Origin: an uncultured Clostridium sp.
GTDB taxonomy: Bacteria; Bacillota; Clostridia; Lachnospirales; Lachnospiraceae
Assembly: GCA_900542035.1 (NCBI GenBank)
Contig: UQMJ01000011.1
Location: forward strand, 1-64,000
DNA length: 64,000 nt
Direction: 5' to 3'
Shown: in pieces, positions 8,313-15,933 of the stretch
Numbering within the stretch: position 1 is the stretch's first letter
How the letters are laid out: each line of letters starts with the position of its first letter
Notes under the pieces: generated by a model
What the model was told of the DNA's origin: nothing
What the model saw: the letters and a program-made list of their open reading frames with translations, nothing else
Databases searched by the model: none
Translations under genes and position numbers: made by a program

Positions 8313-9208
8313 GAAATAAAAAAGGCAGCAAATCTGTTAGACGCCAGGGGTTTGCTGCCCTGGTTTTAGGTGCACCAGCGCTGATTTTAATGTTTGTCTT
8401 TATGCTACTACCATTTATTATGTCGATTGGTTATTCTTTTACAGATAAGATGCTGGTATCGGGAAAAGATAATACAGTGAACTTTGTGGGATTCGGTAAT
8501 TATATAAAACTGTTTACTTCTGAGACCTTTCGACAGGCGTGTTTCAATACTGTATTTTATACAGTTATGATAGTTCCATCAATTCTGGTTTTGGCAGTAC
8601 TTTTAGCAGTGCTGATTAATCGGAAAATGAAAGGGATTGCATTATTTCGGATGATTTATTTCAGCCCGCAAGTTGTGACTATGACAGTTGTAGCAGTTGT
8701 ATGGGCGTTTATTTATTCGCCAGGAGAAAACGGACTTTTGAATTCTTTTTTAGGATTGTTTGGTATAGAACCCCAGCTTTGGATTAAAAGTCCGAATCAG
8801 GCAATGCCTTCCATTGCAGTCATGTCTATCTGGCAGGCGCTGGGGATGCAGGCAGTTATCGTTCTGGGGGGGCTCCAATATATTTCTCCAGATTTATATG
8901 AGGCAGGAAAAGTAGATGGATGTAACTCTGTTCAGGAGTTCTTTTACATTACCCTGCCACTATTACGTAATACAATTACATATGTGATTGTAACAAATAC
9001 GATTAGTTCTTTAAGACTATTTACACAGGTATATGTATTAACGAACGGAGGCCCTATGGGTGCTACAAATTCTATTGTATTTCAAATGTACAAGACGGGA
9101 TTTAATAACAATCAAGTAGGATATGCATCTGCAATGGCAGTAGTCTTCTGCGGTGCAGTTTTGATTATTTCCATTCTTCAGAATAAATATCTGGGAGGTG
9201 AGGATTAA
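8297..9208 (+). CDS. ABC sugar permease, MalF/UgpA type
   Basis: An integral membrane protein of 303 residues with about six helices, the first near residues 17-40. The cytoplasmic coupling loop YEAGKVDGCNSVQEFFYITLP matches the EAA-x3-G motif that docks the ATPase. It forms a heterodimer with the next gene product. Its start lies inside the binding-protein gene, indicating translational coupling. No cognate ATPase is encoded in this locus, so a shared MsiK/MsmK-type ATPase elsewhere probably drives it. Confidence 0.92.
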   Translation: MVKQVGNKKGSKSVRRQGFAALVLGAPALILMFVFMLLPFIMSIGYSFTDKMLVSGKDNTVNFVGFGNYIKLFTSETFRQACFNTVFYTVMIVPSILVLAVLLAVLINRKMKGIALFRMIYFSPQVVTMTVVAVVWAFIYSPGENGLLNSFLGLFGIEPQLWIKSPNQAMPSIAVMSIWQALGMQAVIVLGGLQYISPDLYEAGKVDGCNSVQEFFYITLPLLRNTITYVIVTNTISSLRLFTQVYVLTNGGPMGATNSIVFQMYKTGFNNNQVGYASAMAVVFCGAVLIISILQNKYLGGED

Positions 9209-9209
9209 A

Positions 9210-10067
9210 ATGGGAAATAGTATGGAAATCAAGCAGAGAAAGAAAGCAAAACAAGTCCTATTTTATATCCTGTGCATAGCTTTGTCAATTGTATTCATCT
9301 TCCCGCTTGTCTATATGGTAGTTTCTTCTTTTAAAACAGATGATCAGATAGTGAAAGATATGTCTAGTATTGCGGCATTTATCCCATATGGAGAATTATC
9401 GGTTCAAAATTATCAGGATGTATTTGAAAAACTAAACTTTTTTAAATATTTTACAAATTCTATGACCATTTCACTTTGCTCTGTTGCGATTGGAACCATT
9501 ATAAATGCCATGATGGGATACGTTTTGGGAATGCTGCAGTTTAAGGGGAAAAAGTTATTGTTTGCTGCTATTTTAGCCTTTATGATTGTGCCAAATGAGT
9601 CTATCATCATTAATCGCTTTTTAGTGGTAAATAACTTAAATATGGTAAATACGCTGTTTGGTTTAATGGTTCCCTGGCTGGCAATGCCTATGTATATTTA
9701 TTTGTTTTATAATCATTTTAGAAGAATGCCGTATGAACTGGTTGATGCAGCGGTAGTAGATGGGGAAAGCTATATAGGAATTTTTTGGAAAATTATGTTG
9801 CCTTTATCAAAACCTATTTGTGCAACAGTAGCTATTATGATTTATATTCATGCATGGGGAGATTTATTGTGGCCAACGATGGTAACAAGAGATGACTCCT
9901 TAAGAACGCTTCCGCAGGCGTTGCGTTCATTGTTTCAAAGCGACCAGACATTATGGGGGCAGGTATTTGCTTTTGGTACATTAGCAACTGTTCCGGTTTT
10001 TTTGTTATTCCTTACATTTCAAAAACAATTTGTAGAATCCCTTGCGTCTACGGGAATAAAAGGTTAA
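9210..10067 (+). CDS. ABC sugar permease, MalG/UgpE type
   Basis: The second permease half, 285 residues. It has an N-terminal membrane helix (about residues 13-35) and the EAA-loop YELVDAAVVDGESYIGIFWK. GGAGG at 9194-9198 selects the ATG at 9210, directly after the first permease. The domain set (binding protein, MalF-like, MalG-like) is that of CUT1 oligosaccharide importers. Confidence 0.92.
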   Translation: MGNSMEIKQRKKAKQVLFYILCIALSIVFIFPLVYMVVSSFKTDDQIVKDMSSIAAFIPYGELSVQNYQDVFEKLNFFKYFTNSMTISLCSVAIGTIINAMMGYVLGMLQFKGKKLLFAAILAFMIVPNESIIINRFLVVNNLNMVNTLFGLMVPWLAMPMYIYLFYNHFRRMPYELVDAAVVDGESYIGIFWKIMLPLSKPICATVAIMIYIHAWGDLLWPTMVTRDDSLRTLPQALRSLFQSDQTLWGQVFAFGTLATVPVFLLFLTFQKQFVESLASTGIKG

Positions 10068-10107
10068 ACTATAAGAAAGTTTTACAAGATGTTTGGGAGT
10101 GAAAAAT

Positions 10108-11085
10108 ATGGCAACAATTAGTGATGTAGCAAAAGAAGCAGGACTAGCAGTGGCAACTGTATCCAGAATCATGAATAATAGGGGATATATTAGTGAGGAA
10201 GCTAGAAGAAAGGTAGAAGCGGCGGCAGAAAAACTAAATTATAGGCCAAATGAGCTGGCTCGTTCATTGTCAAAGCAGAAGAATAATACGATTGGAATTA
10301 TTGTGCCACATATTGAACACCCGTATTTTGCAAAACTTATTAGTAATATCGAGAAAGCAGCTTCTGACAGAAAGTATAAAATACTTCTTTGCAATACAAG
10401 AGAAGAACATGAAAGAGAGCAGGAATATCTGGATATGTGTGTTAGTAACCGGTTGATGGGAGTGATTTTAGGAAGTCCGGTACTAGAACCAGAAGCGCTA
10501 ATAAAATTGAATATTCCCATTATTACAATTGAGAGATATTTGGGACAGGGGACAGCATCTATTGTGTGCGATAATTTTCAAGGTGGAGTTATGGCAGCAA
10601 ACCATTTGATTGATAGGGGGTGCCGGTATCTTATTAATTTCGGTGGAGTAGAGAATAACTCTATGCCAGCAGATGAAAGAGAGGAAGGATTTCTTCGGAC
10701 TTGCGAACAACGGAATGTGATTGGACTTTCTGTGAAAAGCAAAGCAAATGAGTATTACATGATGGAATATCACGATTATATAGAGAAAATTCTGAAAGAA
10801 CATCCAGAAGTAGATGGGATTTTTGCCAGCAGTGATATTATTGCAGCCCAGGTAATTCAAGTCTGCACCCGCTTGGAGATCGGTATACCTGATAAAATGA
10901 AGCTGGTGGGATTTGATGATGTGAATGTAGCAGCATTGACTACTCCGACTATCACAACGATTCGTCAGCCAGTTAAGGAAATTGCAGATATGGCAGTAGA
11001 CCTTCTGATTAAAAGTGCTCAGGGGGAAGTAATTCCAACAAAGGTAATGCTTCCGGTTAAATTGATAGTAAGAGAGAGCACATAA
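10108..11085 (+). CDS. LacI-family transcriptional regulator
   Basis: A 325-residue repressor. Residues 1-55 form the LacI helix-turn-helix and hinge helix (TISDVAKEAGLAVATVSRI, then YRPNELARSL). The remainder is a periplasmic-binding-protein-like effector domain (IGIIVPHIEHPYFAKLI, GFDDVNVAALTTPTITTI). GGGAGTG upstream fixes the ATG at 10108. It ends the transporter operon, so it is probably autoregulated through the 5924 operator and also acts at 3491. The inducer is likely the imported sugar or a breakdown product. Confidence 0.92.
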   Translation: MATISDVAKEAGLAVATVSRIMNNRGYISEEARRKVEAAAEKLNYRPNELARSLSKQKNNTIGIIVPHIEHPYFAKLISNIEKAASDRKYKILLCNTREEHEREQEYLDMCVSNRLMGVILGSPVLEPEALIKLNIPIITIERYLGQGTASIVCDNFQGGVMAANHLIDRGCRYLINFGGVENNSMPADEREEGFLRTCEQRNVIGLSVKSKANEYYMMEYHDYIEKILKEHPEVDGIFASSDIIAAQVIQVCTRLEIGIPDKMKLVGFDDVNVAALTTPTITTIRQPVKEIADMAVDLLIKSAQGEVIPTKVMLPVKLIVREST

Positions 11086-11109
11086 AGAGTATATAAATAA
11101 TTATTTTTC

Positions 11110-11168
11110 AAAAATCCCCCAACAAAATCAGAAAAAGTTCGATGGATGATTTTGCCTGGGGGATTTTG
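11110..11168. terminator. bidirectional terminator
   Basis: AAAATCCCCCA and an inner AAATCA pair with TGATTT and TGGGGGATTTT, with A and T runs flanking the stem. It lies between the LacI gene and the convergent sleC 3' segment and can serve both strands. Confidence 0.85.
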
Positions 11169-11180
11169 ACTTAGATGAGT

Positions 11181-11570
11181 TTACGGATTCAATTCTGCAA
11201 TTCCCGTAACCGCCACATAAATATGGGAAATCCGGTACCAGGTGGCAAAATCCACGACGCCGGTCTGAGGCATACCAAAAATTGACTGGAATTCTCGGAC
11301 GGCTCGGGCTGTAGCAGGGCCGTAGATGCCGTCAACGGTAACATCCGGAATCGCAGTATAAACGGTGGCAATGGCGTCTAACTGTTCCTGCAGCTGCCGT
11401 ACCTTGCTTCCGGAAGAACCAATGGTCAGGTCGTAACCTGGCCAGGATGCCGGAATGCCGGAGATTTGTTCCGCTGTATTGACATACATATTATCCCCGT
11501 AAAAGTGCCGGATAATTTCAATGGGACTGTATCCCTGTTCGCCCAAAGACATAGAGCCCCACTGGGTCAT
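11181..11570 (-). CDS. sleC: sleC 3' segment: SpoIID end plus peptidoglycan-binding domain (separated from its 5' half)
   Basis: This encodes the C-terminal 128-129 residues of the spore cortex-lytic enzyme SleC. MTQWGSMSLGEQGYS is the closing motif of the SpoIID-type catalytic domain. It is followed by a PG_binding_1 domain (GSKVRQLQEQL, VDGIYGPATARAVREFQ) and the family-typical end YVAVTGIAEL. Alone it lacks a ribosome site: the ATG at 11570 overlaps the recombinase stop as ATGA. The missing 5' part is at 13183-14124. Removing 11568-13242 joins codon 294 (ATG) in frame to the ACC here, giving 422 residues, close to clostridial SleC. No stops or frameshifts are present, as expected if the joined gene is still under selection. 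Confidence 0.88.
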   Translation of the reverse strand: MTQWGSMSLGEQGYSPIEIIRHFYGDNMYVNTAEQISGIPASWPGYDLTIGSSGSKVRQLQEQLDAIATVYTAIPDVTVDGIYGPATARAVREFQSIFGMPQTGVVDFATWYRISHIYVAVTGIAELNP

Positions 11571-12805
11571 CCAAATGGCATCTGCGTATGGTAATAAATC
11601 TGGATTTGGTTTTCTTCTTTTTTATATACGATTTTTTCTACCGACTGTTTTAGGGCGGTGTTTTTTTCTTCCGTGGTAAAATCCGGAGCAATCAGCTGGC
11701 TGTAAAGAGAAGGAAGGGCAGGTTCCAGTTCTTTTAGCACCATAGGGACGATTACACGTTCGGATACGTAACAATTTTTGGAACAAGACCCTTTCAGATA
11801 GCCGCTGCACTGAAAGGAAAAGGTATCCGGCATGGTTTTTCGCCTGCGTCTGCAGGAAGAAAGGCTTTTTCCGCAGCGGGGACATTTTAATATGCCGCCC
11901 AGCCAGTGATGGACCAGCTGGCTGGGTTTTGCGTAAGGGAGAGAGCGGGAAGTTTCTTCTGCCAGTCGTTTCTGGACATTTTCAAAAAAATCCCTGGAAA
12001 CAATGGCCGGATGGTGCCCGTCGGCCAGAATCCAGTCAGAAGCGTCCCGCACAAGTCCGGTTTTGCTGTCTGTCCGGTTCCAACGGATAATTCCAGCGTA
12101 AAGGGGGTTTTGGAGAATATACTTCACAGCTCGGGTTTCAAAAGGATTTCCCAGAGCGGTACAGATTCCCTGGGCATTCAGTTTTCTGGCAATTTCAAAA
12201 GGATTTAAAGATTCAGAGCCATACCAGGAAAAGATTTTTTGGACTGTCTGGGCTTCTGGCGGATCAAGTTCTAACTGGCCGTTTACACTGGAAATCCGGT
12301 ATCCAAACGGAGGACGGCTCTGGTAGCCGCCGCGGAGCGCTTTCTCTGTCATGCCGCGGCATACGTCTCCGGACAGGCGGATGGAGTAAAATTCATCCAT
12401 CCATTCAATGATTCTCTCAATCAGGCTGCCAAAGGGGCCGTCAATGATTGGCTCAGAAATGCTGATTACATCAACCCCGTATTTTCCGCGGAGCATGGAT
12501 TTGTATACAATGCTTTCCTCCTGATTTCGGGCAAAGCGGGAAAATTTCCATACCAAAATAGCGTCAAAAGGGTGTGATTCCGATTTGGCACAGGCAATCA
12601 TCTGCTGAAATTGGGGGCGTTTTTGGGCTGTTCTTCCGGAAATGCCGTTTTCCTGAAAAATCCAGGGTTCTTCTACTAAAAACTGGTGTTTATCCGCATA
12701 GTCCAGAAGCAGCCGTTTTTGGGAATCAGGGGAAAGCTCTTCCTGGCTGTGAGTAGAGACGCGGATGTACAAAGCGGCTTTTTTGGTAGGGGAGAGAAGA
12801 GACAA
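11567..12805 (-). CDS. large serine recombinase of the sleC-intervening element
   Basis: A site-specific recombinase of about 412 residues. The catalytic domain begins ALYIRVSTHSQEE, with nucleophile Ser17, and contains FSRFARNQEE. A recombinase domain follows (KALRGGYQSRPPFGYRI), then a zinc ribbon (CPRCGKSL ... CSGYLKGSCSKNC) and a basic C-terminus. The start is probably the TTG at 12805, which follows GGGAAGGTGA; the frame is open further upstream to 12940. It is transcribed like sleC and sits against the 3' junction. Its TGA stop uses two bases of the 7-bp core and one sleC base, so in the excised circle the frame would read on for about 11 codons. It is comparable with SpoIVCA, which excises the skin element from sigK. 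Confidence 0.9.
   Translation of the reverse strand: MSLLSPTKKAALYIRVSTHSQEELSPDSQKRLLLDYADKHQFLVEEPWIFQENGISGRTAQKRPQFQQMIACAKSESHPFDAILVWKFSRFARNQEESIVYKSMLRGKYGVDVISISEPIIDGPFGSLIERIIEWMDEFYSIRLSGDVCRGMTEKALRGGYQSRPPFGYRISSVNGQLELDPPEAQTVQKIFSWYGSESLNPFEIARKLNAQGICTALGNPFETRAVKYILQNPLYAGIIRWNRTDSKTGLVRDASDWILADGHHPAIVSRDFFENVQKRLAEETSRSLPYAKPSQLVHHWLGGILKCPRCGKSLSSCRRRRKTMPDTFSFQCSGYLKGSCSKNCYVSERVIVPMVLKELEPALPSLYSQLIAPDFTTEEKNTALKQSVEKIVYKKEENQIQIYYHTQMPFG
11568..11574 (-). other. right attachment core (element/sleC 3' junction)
   Basis: The minus-strand TTGGATG here is followed by ACCCAGTGGGGC of sleC and preceded by element sequence GATGCCAT. It is the same 7-mer as at the other junction. 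It also supplies the last codon bases of the recombinase (GGA, TG of TGA). Confidence 0.72.
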
Positions 12806-12812
12806 AGAATCA

Positions 12813-12850
12813 CCTTCCCATAAGGATTTATTAATCCTTATGATGGGAAG
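12813..12850 (-). promoter_or_regulatory. hairpin covering the recombinase ribosome site
   Basis: On the minus strand CTTCCCATcATAAGGATT pairs with AATCCTTATGGGAAG across a short AT loop. The right arm contains the GGGAAGG that precedes the TTG start at 12805. Folding would hide the ribosome site and keep recombinase translation low. The structure is visible in sequence; a regulatory role is inferred. Confidence 0.55.
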
Positions 12851-12871
12851 CCGTTTCCTATGAAACAAGAA

Positions 12872-12893
12872 AGAAGCTCGCTTGCGAGCTTCT
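12872..12893 (-). terminator. hairpin, possible terminator upstream of recombinase
   Basis: A perfect 10-bp stem, AGAAGCTCGC/GCGAGCTTCT, with a 2-base loop. On the minus strand it is followed by TTCTTGTTT. It lies between the tRNA and the recombinase and could block read-through into the recombinase. Confidence 0.5.
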
Positions 12894-12960
12894 CTGCCTG
12901 CGGTGGGTCGCTTCTGTGACAAAGTTTCCTTCCGCCGCATGGCAATCCTCGCAGAGCGTT

Positions 12961-12997
12961 TTTTATTTTATGGGAAGCCATTTCCCATGAAATAAAA
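12961..12997. terminator. symmetric hairpin with A/T flanks
   Basis: TTTTATTTTATGGGAA and TTTCCCATGAAATAAAA form a long palindrome around GCCA, suitable as a terminator in both directions. The core GGGAAGCC(A/G)TTTCC(C/T)ATGAAA is repeated at about 12845-12865, so two copies of this hairpin module lie in the element. Confidence 0.6.
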
Positions 12998-13025
12998 AAA
13001 CTGCCGCACCAAATGCGACAGTTCT
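12994..13025 (-). terminator. tRNA-Glu terminator
   Basis: On the minus strand AACTGTCGCA pairs with TGCGGCAGTT, followed by a run of seven Ts. It begins five bases after the tRNA 3' end. Confidence 0.85.
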
Positions 13026-13029
13026 AAAG

Positions 13030-13101
13030 TGACCTCATCGGGAATCGAACCCGAGTTTACGCCGTGAGAGGGCGTCGTCTTAACCGCTTGACCATGAGGC
13101 C
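13030..13101 (-). tRNA. tRNA-Glu (anticodon CUC)
   Basis: The 72-nt cloverleaf reads on the minus strand. The acceptor GGCCTCA pairs with TGAGGTC (one G-U pair) and the discriminator is A. The D-arm contains GTCAAGCGGTTAAGAC, the anticodon loop is CTCTCAC (anticodon CUC, reading GAG) and the T-arm contains GGTTCGATTCC. CCA is not encoded. It has its own promoter and terminator. It lies inside the element that interrupts sleC, so excision would remove it from that chromosome. A UUC isoacceptor could read GAG by wobble, which would make the loss tolerable. Confidence 0.93.
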
Positions 13102-13118
13102 GTATTCAAACCTCGGTT

Positions 13119-13147
13119 ATAATAACATGGATTGCAGAAAAATGCAA
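13119..13147 (-). promoter_or_regulatory. promoter of tRNA-Glu
   Basis: On the minus strand TTGCAT (13147-13142), a 17-bp spacer and TATTAT (13124-13119) lie about 18 bases before the mature tRNA 5' end. Confidence 0.7.
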
Positions 13148-13182
13148 GCACTTTTTCAAAAAAATTAAAAAATTTAAATTTT

Positions 13183-14124
13183 TCAATGAAATACCAATTT
13201 CTCCCATGTCACTGGGAAATGAATACCCATACTCCCAAAGGCCATCCAATTGGGGCAGCGAACCTGTTTTCCGTCGCAGTACTGGGTTAAAATCGGCTGC
13301 CGGACGCCTGGCCTTGATAAGTAGCTGTCAAAGATTTCATCGACAATTACAGAAATGGTTTCAAAAATATTTCGCTCAAAAATCCACTTATGATCAAACG
13401 CAGTAGAGGAAGTAATGGTAAAATCATGGCCCTGGTTGCGGTACCATTCGGTATAGACACGGTTTAAGGTAAAGGACATGATGGCAAGCACGTTTGCGGT
13501 TATGGTCGATCTGGGCCAGGTAGAGTAAATTTCACTGGAAGCTACGTTTTTAATATAGTCTCGGTAAGGCACATAATAATTAGGTGCGCTTTCATTAGAC
13601 GGGGGGCCATCGTGGACCACAATGGTCTGGGGAATGACTACTCGGCTTAACACAATCTCGCCGCTTTCCCGTACGGGCTTGATTTCGGACTCTGCAATTT
13701 TCGGCGGATAATCGCCTACCAGGGTGTGTTCAGGGATGGTAATGAGGGACTGTTCCCCAGGCTGGCTTTCCGGCGTCATACGGATCGGCTGGATGGCGGT
13801 AGAGTCGGGAAGAATTTCCGTGCCGCTTACAGTAAGAGGGCGAAAACCAGGAGCTTCTACAGAAACCACATATTCGGAGTAAGGAGTTGGGGCATTGGGA
13901 TCAAAGCTGTAATCCAGGGGAGGAGCAGGAAGGGAAATTTGCTCTGTCTGACCGGAAGAATTGACGGAAACTTGTTCGATAATGGTTTCCGGATTGTTTT
14001 TGGAAGAAATAGAAATGGTTGCATCTGTAACCGGAAAATTATTTTGAACAGAGACCACATTGACCTGTAAAAGCCCGCGGGAAGTAAGAGATGGGGTTGT
14101 CTGGGCTGCATGGAGAAGATTCAT
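13183..14124 (-). CDS. sleC: sleC 5' segment: pro-region and most of the SpoIID domain of spore cortex-lytic enzyme
   Basis: This encodes the first 294 residues of SleC plus 19 element-derived residues before a stop. SleC is a pro-enzyme that hydrolyses spore cortex peptidoglycan during germination. The sequence follows clostridial SleC closely: an Ig-like N-terminal pro-region (LLQVNVVSVQNNFPVTDATI), then VVHDGPP, YRDYIKNVASSEIYSTWP, NVLAIMSFTLNRVYTEWYRN and LTQYCDGKQVRCPNWM, where it breaks. GGAGGG six bases upstream fixes the ATG at 14124. As it stands the product lacks the end of the catalytic domain and the peptidoglycan-binding domain, so it should be inactive until the intervening DNA is removed. 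Confidence 0.9.
   Translation of the reverse strand: MNLLHAAQTTPSLTSRGLLQVNVVSVQNNFPVTDATISISSKNNPETIIEQVSVNSSGQTEQISLPAPPLDYSFDPNAPTPYSEYVVSVEAPGFRPLTVSGTEILPDSTAIQPIRMTPESQPGEQSLITIPEHTLVGDYPPKIAESEIKPVRESGEIVLSRVVIPQTIVVHDGPPSNESAPNYYVPYRDYIKNVASSEIYSTWPRSTITANVLAIMSFTLNRVYTEWYRNQGHDFTITSSTAFDHKWIFERNIFETISVIVDEIFDSYLSRPGVRQPILTQYCDGKQVRCPNWMAFGSMGIHFPVTWEKLVFH
13243..13249 (-). other. left attachment core (sleC 5'/element junction)
   Basis: The minus-strand TTGGATG here is preceded by sleC sequence (CGCTGCCCCAA, coding RCPN-W) and followed by element sequence GCCTTTGGGAGTATGGGT. The reading frame continues only 19 codons into the element before TGA. Confidence 0.72.
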
Positions 14125-14224
14125 ACAAAACCCTCCTGTTTTCAATTACTATTAATATATAAAAATGGGAAAAATTGATGCCAGTCCATAACCAATATTC
14201 ATAGAACCCATTCCTTTTAATTAA

Positions 14225-14253
14225 TTGACAAAGAAGGGATAGATTGTTATGAT
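14225..14253 (+). promoter_or_regulatory. ilvN-ilvC promoter
   Basis: TTGACA (14225-14230), 17 bp and TATGAT (14248-14253). The -10 box contains the ATG at 14249, so translation cannot start there and the ATG at 14285 is the real ilvN start. The leader is then only about 25 nt, too short for a T-box or a leader-peptide attenuator. Confidence 0.8.
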
Positions 14254-14284
14254 TAAAGCTAAATATGAAAGACAGGGGGACGCT

Positions 14285-14785
14285 ATGGATAGAATCGTAT
14301 TATCATTGCTGGTAGACAATACGGCAGGTGTGCTGGCAAGGGTGGCATCACTGTTCAGCCGTCGGGGATACAACATTGAAAGCCTTACCGTAGGCGTGAC
14401 AGCAGATGAACGGTATTCCAGAATGACGGTGGTTTCATTTGGCGATCAGCAGGTTTTAGAGCAGATTGAAAAGCAGCTGCGCAAGCTGGAAGACGTCAGG
14501 GACATTAAAGAGTTAAAGATGGGACATTCGGTTTACAGAGAGCTGATTATGGTAAAGGTCAAGGCCAATGCCGCAGATCGTCAGGCGGTCAATGCGATTT
14601 CCAATATTTTCCGCGCAACCATTGTAGATGTGGGAAAAGAGTCCCTGACGGTTATGCTGACCGGCGATCAGTCAAAGCTGGAGGCGCTTTTAAACCTTTT
14701 GGAAGACTACGAGATTTTAGAAGTAGCAAGAACCGGTCTGACCGGACTTTCCAGAGGTGTGGACGACGTCCGTTACCTTCCCTGA
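14285..14785 (+). CDS. ilvN: acetolactate synthase small (regulatory) subunit
   Basis: The regulatory subunit of acetohydroxyacid synthase, which condenses pyruvate in valine, leucine and isoleucine synthesis. At 166 residues it is family-typical. The N-terminal ACT domain begins RIVLSLLVDNTAGVLARVASLFSRR (a shorter core is LVDNTAGVLARVASLF) and binds valine. A C-terminal regulatory domain follows (RELIMVKVKA, then TGLTGLSRGV). No catalytic subunit gene (ilvB) is next to it; the following gene is ilvC. The start is fixed by the promoter position. Confidence 0.93.
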   Translation: MDRIVLSLLVDNTAGVLARVASLFSRRGYNIESLTVGVTADERYSRMTVVSFGDQQVLEQIEKQLRKLEDVRDIKELKMGHSVYRELIMVKVKANAADRQAVNAISNIFRATIVDVGKESLTVMLTGDQSKLEALLNLLEDYEILEVARTGLTGLSRGVDDVRYLP

Positions 14786-14807
14786 CCGGAACAGGTACAA
14801 GGGTTAA

Positions 14808-15863
<1,056 letters not shown>

Positions 15864-15893
15864 TGGAAATGGTTCCATTAATAAAATTTACTC

Positions 15894-15922
15894 TTGACAG
15901 ATTCTTTTTTATCGCGTATAGT
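15894..15922 (+). promoter_or_regulatory. promoter of riboswitch-ATPase transcript
   Basis: TTGACA (15894-15899), 17 bp and TATAGT (15917-15922), immediately before the riboswitch sequence. Confidence 0.82.
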
Positions 15923-15933
15923 ATCTGTCATAA

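Larger units (their letters stand above)
11568..13249 (-). mobile_element. sleC-intervening element (candidate developmentally excised DNA)
   Basis: 1,675 bp of DNA between two copies of the core TTGGATG (minus strand), at 13249-13243 and 11574-11568. It contains a serine recombinase, a tRNA-Glu with its own promoter and terminator, and several hairpins. Around the core the matching context is CCAwTTGGATGrCC (12 of 14). The element's inner ends, if joined, form an imperfect inverted repeat (ACCATACgc..GCC on one side, GGC..gagTATGGGT on the other) around the core, as expected of an attP site. Excision restores an uninterrupted sleC. Actual excision is not shown by sequence alone. Confidence 0.8.

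Noticed and set aside
12950..13000. A CATAAAATA on the minus strand resembling a sigma-K -10 box for the recombinase
   Set aside because: No matching -35 (AC) lies at the right distance, and the match sits inside an AT-rich hairpin where such a motif arises by chance.
13030..13101. tRNA-Glu as the integration target of a genomic island
   Set aside because: No direct repeat of the tRNA 3' end is found at the junctions. The recombinase core maps to the sleC codons instead.
11181..14124. Reading the two sleC parts as two independent genes
   Set aside because: Each matches a different, adjoining part of one SleC, the 3' part has no own ribosome site, and both break at the same 7-bp core.
14124..14220. 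A TGAATA-N15-CATCAAT resembling a sigma-F/G promoter for sleC
   Set aside because: The -10 half fits poorly, and clostridial sporulation promoters are too degenerate to call from one site.
14146..14284. T-box or leader-peptide attenuator before ilvN
   Set aside because: The promoter leaves only about 25 nt of leader, with no stem-terminator or specifier loop.
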